From Symbiodinium natans (Eukaryota; Sar; Dinophyceae; Suessiales; Symbiodiniaceae), in contig CAJNDS010000026.1 of assembly GCA_905221605.1 (NCBI GenBank), forward strand, positions 62,001 to 126,000: a DNA stretch of 64,000 bases, read 5' to 3'. A program made the position numbers and the translations under genes. Shown piece after piece: positions 56,963 through 64,000 of this stretch. Position 1 is the stretch's first letter, and every line of letters starts with the position of its first letter. The notes below the pieces were generated by a model, which had not been told where the DNA came from, ran no database searches, and worked only from the letters and a program-made list of their open reading frames with translations.

Positions 56963-57274
56963 TTAAAGCGACAGAAGAGGAAGAGGAGTTCTTAAATGCA
57001 GGTGGGGCGCATCTGATGGTGCAGGATTGGCATGGACCGTGTATATCTGGTCGTTTGCTACGTTGCCACAGGATGGAACGACTGCATAACCATCTGCATC
57101 TCTCAAAGTCAAGGTGTCAGATGAAAGGTCAAAATTGCGAGCAATCTCCTTGCGAGAATCCTCCACAGAAACGTCATGGCTGATCTGGATGCCTTGCTCC
57201 ACATCTCCGTACTTCACCTTGATGCGCTTGGGTTTTGGCTCGGTCACGGCATCATCCGACATTGCTCCTAACAT
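56963..57274 (-). CDS. ubiquitin-like header exon of the Crinkler-type gene
   Basis: From MLGAMSDDAV (ATG at 57274, or the second Met at 57262) the frame encodes KRIKVKYGDVEQGI, ISHDVSVEDSRKEIARNF and TLTLRDADGYAV, a beta-grasp pattern like the N-terminal header of Crinkler/RHS proteins that directs trafficking or interaction. The frame runs to a stop at 56963, 51 bases before the NTPase start, so an intron of under about 150 bases probably joins them; an AG acceptor lies near 56917. The exact donor is uncertain. The open frame continues upstream to 57697 only through the minisatellite at 57440-57655, so I reject that longer start. Confidence 0.6.
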   Translation of the reverse strand: MLGAMSDDAVTEPKPKRIKVKYGDVEQGIQISHDVSVEDSRKEIARNFDLSSDTLTLRDADGYAVVPSCGNVANDQIYTVHANPAPSDAPHLHLRTPLPLLSL

Positions 57275-57439
57275 TTCCCCTTTGAACCTGCAGAAGCACC
57301 GGCAGTTCCAAAACAGACGCCCCACAAAAACAAGCAGACCTAAACATCCCTGAACCTTCAAGATCACAAAAATCCACCTAAGCCACGCATTTTGAACGAA
57401 CCCCACCTTGCCCCTGGAGAAGACGAGTTCTTTTTGTGT

Positions 57440-57655
57440 TAAGTTGGCGGACACGTTCCCATTTTTAGGGGAAACGGGGAGCGCGTTGGCATTTTTCGGG
57501 GAAATGGGGAGCGCGTTGGCATTCTTCGGGGAAATGGGGAGCGTGTTCCCATCTTTCGGGGAGCGTGTTCCGATGTTTCGGGGAGCGCGTTCCGATGTTT
57601 CGGGGAGCGTGTTCCGATGTTTCGGGGAGCGTGTTCCCACATTTAGCGGAAACGT
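57440..57655. repeat. minisatellite GGGGAGCGTGTTCCGATGTTTC type
   Basis: Two related units: a 30-base form (GGGGAAATGGGGAGCGCGTT plus GGCATTTTTC) three times, then a 22-base form about four times. GC-rich, inside the right TIR of the element and upstream of the Crinkler-type gene. Open frames give repeats such as ERVPMFRGARSD; these are repeat products. Confidence 0.85.
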
Positions 57656-57711
57656 GGCAAGGCTTATAGCGCATGAAGACTGCGATTGACACGGCAAAAA
57701 TCCTGAGAATT

Positions 57712-57882
57712 CAAGCCCCGACCCCCTAAATTTACCATAAATTCTATCAACCTAGTCACGCCTGTTGGAAAGACGGTCTTTGGAAAACCCCTATTTGATT
57801 AGGCTTATTTAGAATAGGTGTAAAAGCAAAGGGGGGGGGGGGGGGTTGGGACCATCTTACCCAACGGGCGTGCCTCCCGCTA
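57712..57882 (-). repeat. right terminal inverted repeat
   Basis: Complement of 51217-51385 with a few substitutions and a longer G-run (57831-57846). The outer end CCTCCCGCTA matches the left start TAGCGGGAGG; outside it come nine bases (ACTTACGAA) and a run of 18 G. Confidence 0.92.
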
Positions 57883-58078
57883 ACTTACGAAGGGGGGGGG
57901 GGGGGGGGGTTTACCGACACGGGACACGGAACCATATATAGGGCCCTAAAATCCCTCATTCCCTGCTAGCCAACAGTAAGCCTAAGGCCCTGGCCGTGCA
58001 GTTGCGAAGGCCCAAGCCGTGGTGGCCAAGCAGCGGAAGCCGAACCTGTAAACAACCACGCGGGGGAGCGGGAGCAGT
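57883..58078. other. right flank of the element
   Basis: G18 run, then TTTACCGACACGG, which resembles the complement of the CTGTCGGTAAG in the left TIR and could be a scrap of an older end. No gene. Confidence 0.4.
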
Positions 58079-58346
58079 AGGGTTTAGGGTTTAGGGTTTA
58101 GGGTTTAGGGTTTAGGGTTTAGGGTTCAGGGTGTAGGGTGGTTTAGGGTTTATGGTTTAGGGTTTAGGGTTTAGGGTTCAGGGTTCAGGGTTCAGGGTTC
58201 AGGGTTCAGGGTTTAGGGTTCAGGCTTTAGGCTTTAGGGTTTAGGGTTTAGGGTTTAGGGTTTAGGGTTTAGGGTTTAGGGTTTAGGGTTTAGGGTTTAG
58301 GGTTTAGGGTTTAGGGTTTAGGGTTTAGGGTTTAGGGTTTAGGGCC
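58079..58346. repeat. long telomere-type block, TTTAGGG orientation
   Basis: About 37 units, the longest block in the window, with a central stretch of five TTCAGGG units between canonical flanks. Confidence 0.95.
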
Positions 58347-58979
58347 CTTCCGTAGTCCTGAAAGAAGCCGTCTAGTGATTTGGTTGCACAACGAGTATCT
58401 TTATCCGAGCAAAGGTCTAAGCAAAACCACTTCAAAGAGTCGACGCAATGTACAGCAATGTAGAGTCTGGAGGCGCTTGCCGGCTTCTGTAGACGGGCAG
58501 ACTACCGCAAGACCTTATTCGTAACGTCCATAGCTTAGTGATGGGCGGCGGCCATCTACTGCTAAGACACCCAAATAAAAGACATGGCAACCCAAAATGA
58601 AAGTGCAGTGAAGCAGCTCTTTGACATTGTTGTGAATGTGCGTGGCAGCCTCAGAGGGGCAGAGATGACCCGGCAAGCAGCTTGCCCGATTCAGGCATTA
58701 CCGACGCCATTCCGTTCCACCAATGGCCGATCGGCACACCTTCTGGCCTTGTTTGGGCCCCGAAGATCCTTGGCGTTATCCTGGTCAGCTTTTGGTATGT
58801 CACGGGGAGTTCCTGGCGTGTCGGGGACTCAGCAGTCATGAACCCTTCTCCAAGTCTGCGATGCCAACGCTCAGCCCACATTTTGAAGGACCTGAAAAGC
58901 CGGGTCGTGCGAGGGCGGTGCTGCGTAGAAAACTGCCTTGTCCACAGGCGCCGCATCCTTCCATGGACTCTGCGCAGGG

Positions 58980-59127
58980 AGGGTTTAGGGTTTCGGGTTT
59001 CGGGTTTAGGGTGTAGGGTTCAGGGTTTGGGGTTTGGGGTTTAGGGTTTAGGGTTTAGGGTTTAGGGTTTAGGGTTTAGGGTTTAGGGTTTAGGGTTTAG
59101 GGTTTAGGGTTTAGGGTTTAGGGTTAG
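58980..59127. repeat. telomere-type block, TTTAGGG orientation
   Basis: About 20 units; variants TTTCGGG and TTTGGGG at the left, perfect at the right. Confidence 0.95.
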
Positions 59128-59354
59128 GGGACCATCAAAACGTCAGAGTGCTCCTTGGGTGTGGCCTGGCCTTGTCAGTGACTGTGCGCACATGCGGCTG
59201 AAGACTGCCGACACAATGAGCTCTTCTCCCCCCAAAGCCTAAATGCCAGCGTTTTTGCGCTGTCTATCAGCTGCTTGACAAAACCCGAACCGTAAACCTT
59301 GGTAGCATCTACGGCGCTAGCGCTGGGCCTGCTTGATCGCTGCATGCATACTTG

Positions 59355-59457
59355 CTGTCCTTGCATGTTGCATGAGAACGACAGAAAGGCCTGTCCTCCA
59401 GAGAGCCCAGTTTTGCCAAGGCCCACAGTGTGGTTGAGAGCTCGAAGCTTTTGAACT
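59355..59457 (-). CDS. exon with WALAKLG helical repeat (OPR/RAP-like)
   Basis: The minus-strand frame reads FKSFELSTTLWALAKLGSLE, flanked by an AG acceptor (GGCACAG just before) and a GTATGC donor-like site. The LSTTLWALAKLG signature is typical of the helical-repeat (OPR/FAST-type, often RAP-terminated) RNA-binding proteins that act in organelle RNA processing and are abundant in dinoflagellates. After the donor the frame hits a stop, so either splicing or pseudogenisation explains the break. Linked to the exon at 60745-60873 by strand and family. Confidence 0.45.
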
Positions 59458-60447
59458 GTGCCTGCAGCCACATGCGTATCTGCGTATGGAGAACTCGGAC
59501 ACTTGAACATGCCGAGGGCCCTGGCCAGCACATGTGGTCTGAAAATGCTGACAGGGCATTACTACGGGTGCAGTCCGGTGAGTCCTGCAGATTCTTTCAA
59601 CACAGCTTCGACCCTAGAGCTAGAAGACCCAATGCCAGAAGCCCTGCAGGTCGCGAAAAAGGCACACCTTCACTCTGCGTTCCGAGCTTTTCCGAGCACC
59701 GTGCCATGTTGGATATACATACCAAGGAGATGACCTGGCGACTCTGGAAGAGCAGATCCGGTACGAGCATCTACGAGTACACAGAACAAAAGCACAAGAT
59801 CCAGATCAGATTTAAAGCTCGCAGCTGGTAGAAGTATAAGAAACATGCTTTCAGAAGCTTCTGCTGAGTCTTTTGTCCTACTGTGTCAGAATTGAAGAGC
59901 CATCACAGCAACACGTCCACTCTCTGGAGAGACACGTACCTGCCTGCAGAAGGGGCCTGGCCATTGCAATCACAAGCACATGTGCGTCTGGTGCAAGCAG
60001 GTAGCTCTTGCGATCAGCTTGCTTCAGCACTGCAGGAGATGCATCGTGAGAGCGCTGCCGTCAGACTGGGCACAAGTTGAAGAACCGTCATGTCCCCCTC
60101 GTCCCCGCCTATGAACAATCCGCAAAGTCGCCAGCGACCAGACCACCTTGGAGTTCGGATTTTGTTTGGGACTTTCGGGTTTTGGAGTTTAAGGTTTAGG
60201 GTCCCGATGGCTGGAGTAGTTCCCTCACCTGCACATGCATCATTGTGCAACACTGCACCCTGTAGCAGCCACAGCTTGCCTAAGCGGAGCTCAGCAGTGC
60301 CGTGCATGCTCGGACCAACGCCTCCTACTCTACTCTCTCTCCGCAAGATCTTCCGAATTGGTTCCGGGCGTTGCTGACAGACTGCGGCTGTACTTCTGTG
60401 GCTTCAACAACATTCAGCCTCAAGGGGAATGATGTGCAGACAGCACA

Positions 60448-60463
60448 CACACACACACACAGG
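60448..60463. repeat. CA microsatellite
   Basis: Eight CA units. Confidence 0.9.
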
Positions 60464-60744
60464 ATGAAGGGTCATGCAAGACACAAGATCCACGATTACG
60501 GTGCAAGTGCCAAGTAGCGCTGTGCAGACGCTGTTCAAGAGCGTGTTCAAGGAAGGGTTCTTTCGCAGCTGAGCCTGACGGGCGATCCAGTTGCTTCAGC
60601 TGCTGTGCGGAGGTATCAAAGTACCACGTGCCAAGGTGTGCTAGAGCTTGCTTGCTTAGCAGCTTAGCTGGGCTAACTTCTCATGAGTCCCCCAGATTCT
60701 GCAGCGGCTCCGCAAGCTTTTGTTGTCAGAGAGTCGTAGCTCAC

Positions 60745-60873
60745 GGCGGCCTCTCTATGGGTGACTCAGCAATGATGCAAGCCACCTGCTGCCACGCATC
60801 CGACCCTGCGATCTTGGCCACGCGGTGGATTGCGGTGGACAGGTTCACCAGATTCATCTGGGGCCTGAAGAAT
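60745..60873 (-). CDS. exon of the helical-repeat protein, N-terminal type
   Basis: Minus-strand frame FFRPQMNLVNLSTAIHRVAK, continuing IAGSDAWQQVACIIAESPIERPP, bounded by an AG acceptor (GAGCAG) and a GTGAGC donor. The NLSTAIHRVAK string resembles the leading helices of OPR/RAP-like proteins. A plausible gene would run from here toward lower coordinates to the WALAKLG exon at 59.4 kb; intermediate exons are not certain (a protein-like frame LAHLGTWYFDTSAQQLKQLD lies near 60.5-60.65 kb). Possibly a decayed paralogue. Confidence 0.45.
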
Positions 60874-61663
60874 CTGCTCATGGTAAGGCTTGAAATTAAA
60901 CAATGTTAAACAGACTCCTGTACGTGCTTGGCCAACGTCAGGTCTGGGCCCCTTTCCCCGCCGCTCCCCTGCACAAGCTGTTGAGGGGCAGGCAGATGCT
61001 GCAAAATCACCGACATCCTGAGCTGATTGGACAGATGTGCCCGAATAGTACTCGGATCCTATTCGAGTCTTTTTAAAGCTGCAGGTCCCGAGTACTAGGT
61101 GCCGCAGATACAACATTCTGTTAACATCTTAGCTACTGGCTTCGGACTGAATGAAAATCGCGTCTCGGGGGAATGGGATCGGCGAGAAATTTTGAGTTTG
61201 GACAGACCGGAGCCTTCAGGGGGAACCACTTGTCGCTTGCAGACTTGGATGATGAAGTTATGAGGGCAAATCACCGGCTCATGAGACCGAAAATAACGGC
61301 TTTCCAGAACTGAGAAGAAAGTCACGTTTTTTCTGTTTCCTTTCAGTGCAGCCTCGACATGATTTTATCGTACTGGGGCCTTAAGTTGAAGACTCCCTGA
61401 TCCCCTTGCAGCCAAAGCTCAGGTGGTGGACATCCTTCCCTTCAGACGCCTGAATGATCTGAGAGTTGATCCATGGATGGGTGCCTGCGCAGCAGGGAGT
61501 TTCTGGCTGCCCTTCTGAGGCCGCCAGAAGAAGCTCCCCCAGGTTGTGGCGCTGTTACATGGTGGATGTCCCAAACATGAGCACCGAACGCATATCCTGA
61601 GAAACGGCCCAGATGTGGAGGGCCACTAGAAGACACCTTTGACAGTTCGAGCCCCCCAACATG

Positions 61664-61841
61664 CCTCAACCCCTCAACCCTCAACCCTCAACCCCTAAAC
61701 CCTAAACCCCCAAACCCCTAAACCCTCAACCCTAAACCCCAAACCCTCAACCCCAAACCCTAAACCCTAAACCCCCAAACCCCTAAACCCCCAAACCCCT
61801 AAACCCTCAACCCTCAACCCCAAACCCTAAACCCTAAACCT
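61664..61841. repeat. degenerate telomere-type block, CCCTAAA orientation
   Basis: Mixed CCCTCAA, CCCCTAAA, CCCCAAA and CCCTAAA units in repeating groups; the most heterogeneous long block here. Confidence 0.9.
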
Positions 61842-61961
61842 GGTGCCTCCGCGGCCACCCCGAGGTTTGCGATTTGCAGCCTGCTTGGGGAGGCTTCAAA
61901 GGACGTGGATCTCCGAGCAACTCGATGCATCCGGGAGAGCTCTGGGCTGAGACTCCGCAGG

Positions 61962-62126
61962 GCTTAGGATCTAGGGTTTAGGGTGTAGTTTAGGGTTCAG
62001 GGTTCAGGGTTCAGGGTTCAGGGTTCAGGGTTTAGGGTTTAGGGTTTAGGGTTTAGGGTTTAGGGTTTAGGGTTTAGGGTTTAGGGTTTAGGGTTTAGGG
62101 TTTAGGGTTTAGGGTTTAGGGTTTAG
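61962..62126. repeat. telomere-type block, TTTAGGG orientation
   Basis: About 22 units, five of them TTCAGGG at the left, the rest perfect. Faces the preceding block across about 120 bases. Confidence 0.95.
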
Positions 62127-63457
62127 AGAGTCTCGCCGCGCCTTGCCATTGCCTTTTCCAGCGGCTTTGCCGGAGCCCATATCAGTTGAATTCGGAAAAA
62201 CACACGCCTCGGGATCGTGCGGCGGCTCTACGGGCTTTGCAGGTCTCTACGCGGCTTAACAAAGGAACAGGTCCCGCACCATGCGCACTATATTCCAGAA
62301 CAGTGCCAGTACTGTCCACAGTCTTGACCGGCGGCAGCCCAAAGCACAGCTGGTCATCTTCATGCTACCATTGAGGTATTTCTTGTAATATGCTGGATAG
62401 CCTCAAGACACCCAAGCTTGTTGCAGGACGTGCGGGACTGACACACTGCAGTGAGCGTGCACTCGCTTGAGTTTGGATGCGGGTTCGGGTGTCGGGCTTT
62501 GTGCACCGTCAACTTGATACTTAGAGTCCGAAGCTGGTGCGAAGGCAGACGACCTGAGGGCGCAGCAGATCAGACTGTGTCGCTGGAACAGCGACTTGAA
62601 AGGTATTAGATGGACTGTGAACTATACTTCCCTGAGAAAGGCAGCGGGACCAGCAGTTCGTCTGAGAGCTTTGGCATCCCAAACGCAGAGCTTCCGGACT
62701 CCTAGCCATGCCAAAGCCCGTCGGATCTTAACTTTAAGGAGAGCAAGACACTTGATGGGTTGCATGACTAACCGTGTCCAACATGGTGGCTACACCCTCC
62801 ATCATCTTTGGCAACTGCCTGTGCCAACACCGCTTGAACTGAGGGCTGGACAACTGCTCCGAAGGCACAGGGCCCACGGCACAGGCATTATCTTGGACAT
62901 CTTCTCACATGGTGTTGCATGTGTGGGTGCTGTGTTGGACCTCCTGTGCTCTCTATGAATATGTTGTTCAGCTCAGGGTCGGGAAGGGCCGTGGTTCCTA
63001 GCATCCTCAGGAAGGAGTGAACAGTGAAGGCTCGGACCCAGTGCCTACCAGCTTAGAAACACTTGTGCATGCAGAATCCGCCCTCTACTGAGACGGACAC
63101 ATGCCACGACTCACCGTCTCTGCGCGCGTGTGAATCCTGACCCTCAATGACCAAAGATGCTGCATCCACCCGGAGCGTCCTCAGATCCTCCCAACTTGAC
63201 AGAAGCTGTCTTAGCTCTGCCGTTGGAGAGCCTTGTCGCGCCTGGCATCTCGAACTAGGTTCTTCATTTAAAACAAGGGGGGAGGGGAGAGGGACAATGT
63301 GTTCACTACGCCGCACTTCTGGAGATGATATACTGTCGTAAGTATATAGTATAGAGTATAAAGTATAGAGTAATGTTGACCTCGTAATAATAAACCCCCC
63401 CCGCCCCCCCCCCCCCTTCAATCAAACCCCCCCAAATAGAGTGGGGGCCCCTTTGAA
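62127..63457. other. unassigned stretch
   Basis: Ordinary composition; short frames on both strands, none recognised. A C-run lies near 63397-63417. Confidence 0.5.
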
Positions 63458-63625
63458 TAAGGATTCCTTTCCTTAGAGAGACTTAGAGAGGATCAGAGAG
63501 AATCACTCAGGATTCCTTTCCTTAGAGAGAATTAGAGAGGATCAGAGAGAATCAGAGAGGATCAGAAAGGATCAGAGAGAATCAGAGAGGATCATAGGGA
63601 ATCAGAGAGAATCAGAAAGAAGGGC
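63458..63625. repeat. AGAGAATCAGAGAGGATC tandem repeat
   Basis: A doubled segment beginning AGGATTCCTTTCCTTAGAGA, followed by about six 10-base GGATCAGAGA/AATCAGAGA units. Non-coding. Confidence 0.9.
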
Positions 63626-63660
63626 TGGGAGGGTTCTACGGGTCAGGGCTTGGTTAATAA

Positions 63661-63697
63661 TACCCTAAACCCTAAACCCTAACCCTAAACCCTAAAG
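63661..63697. repeat. short CCCTAAA block
   Basis: Five units with one CCCTAA. Confidence 0.9.
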
Positions 63698-64000
63698 AGC
63701 TTTTTTTCAGGCAGGAATTTCCAGGAACTTTATTCCGAGGGGCAGATCTTTCAGGATTATTTCCAGGGCACCGGCCTCCAAAGCTACCCCCTTTGCCAGA
63801 AAGATTTTTTCAATCCTCTAGTAAGGCTCTCAAATAAAAAACAGCAAGTTTCTCAGGAGTTTGGTTTTCAGGTTTCTCTTCGAAATCTGATCGCTTCATG
63901 TTTTCCTAATTAAATCCTAAACCATAAAACCCTTAACCCTCCCTCTCTTTTCTCTCCATAAACAAACAAAGAACAACGGACACCCCCAAAAAAAAACAAG

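Larger units (their letters stand above)
51217..57882. mobile_element. virus-derived TIR element carrying a Crinkler-type gene
   Basis: A 6.67-kb segment is bounded by inverted repeats of about 170 bases and flanked on both sides by G-runs in the same strand orientation, as if a poly-G tract had been split by insertion. The left two thirds (51.4-55.9 kb) are strikingly AT-rich compared with the host and encode a packaging ATPase, an S74-type fibre and small Zn-ribbon and coiled-coil proteins. The right third is GC-richer and encodes a Crinkler/RHS-type protein. Long inverted ends plus an A32-like ATPase fit polinton-like viruses and relatives; no capsid protein, integrase or DNA polymerase is visible. 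At least three inactivating changes show that it is decaying. The class is an inference; the boundaries and gene content are read directly. Confidence 0.8.

Noticed and set aside
57275-57697. longer N-terminus for the ubiquitin-like header exon
   Set aside because: The extension is translated minisatellite; the header domain begins at the Met at 57274 or 57262.
1-64000. rRNA, spliced-leader or other standard RNA genes
   Set aside because: I looked for conserved rRNA, 5S, tRNA box and spliced-leader strings by eye and found none; a covariance search was not possible.

Overview
This window looks like nuclear DNA of a large, gene-poor eukaryotic genome, most likely a dinoflagellate. The evidence is short blocks of the 7-base telomere unit TTTAGGG/CCCTAAA roughly every 1 kb in both orientations, abundant microsatellites and long G/C homopolymers, foldback mini-elements, large tandem duplications, very few coding stretches, and a few exon-like pieces ending at GTAAGT- or GTGAGC-type donors. 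The TTTAGGG unit is also used by plants and other algae, so the assignment is an inference. A 100-base run of N (33978-34077) is an assembly gap.

Layout. 1-10.4 kb: non-coding DNA with telomere-type blocks, a foldback element at 2981-3084 and simple repeats. 10.7-14.0 kb: a tandem duplication of about 1.6 kb. 14-34 kb: telomere-type blocks alternating with unique sequence, an 11-base satellite (17.6-18.5 kb), AT-rich microsatellites, and a miniature transposon family at 25.3, 30.6, 32.8 and 33.9 kb. 34.8-38.6 kb: a second tandem duplication (units of about 1.6-1.7 kb, 2.3 copies). 39-51 kb: dense telomere-type blocks, inverted repeats, and a repeat ladder at 49.6-50.6 kb. 58-64 kb: telomere-type blocks plus exon fragments of a possible helical-repeat (OPR/RAP-like) RNA-binding protein gene on the minus strand.

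The stand-out feature is a 6.67-kb element at 51217-57882, bounded by inverted repeats of about 170 bp and seated in a poly-G tract. Its AT-rich core carries virus-like genes: an A32/FtsK-HerA-type genome-packaging ATPase (frameshifted), a fibre protein ending in an S74-type intramolecular chaperone domain, two Zn-ribbon proteins and several small coiled-coil proteins. Its right third is GC-richer and host-like. It encodes a Crinkler/RHS-type protein: a ubiquitin-like header, then a P-loop NTPase preceded by a VERECY motif and followed by a VPR motif. The NTPase reading frame runs without a stop straight into the viral fibre, giving one 676-residue chimera. I read this as a polinton-like or related virus-derived element that has captured, or been invaded by, a Crinkler-type gene and is now decaying (frameshifts in two genes, one in-frame stop before the S74 domain). 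No capsid protein, integrase or polymerase is visible, so it is either a remnant or non-autonomous.

Apart from that element there is little coding sequence I would defend. The rest is repeat biology, and the recurrent telomere-type blocks, including two that sit inside the loops of foldback elements, are the second most interesting signal.
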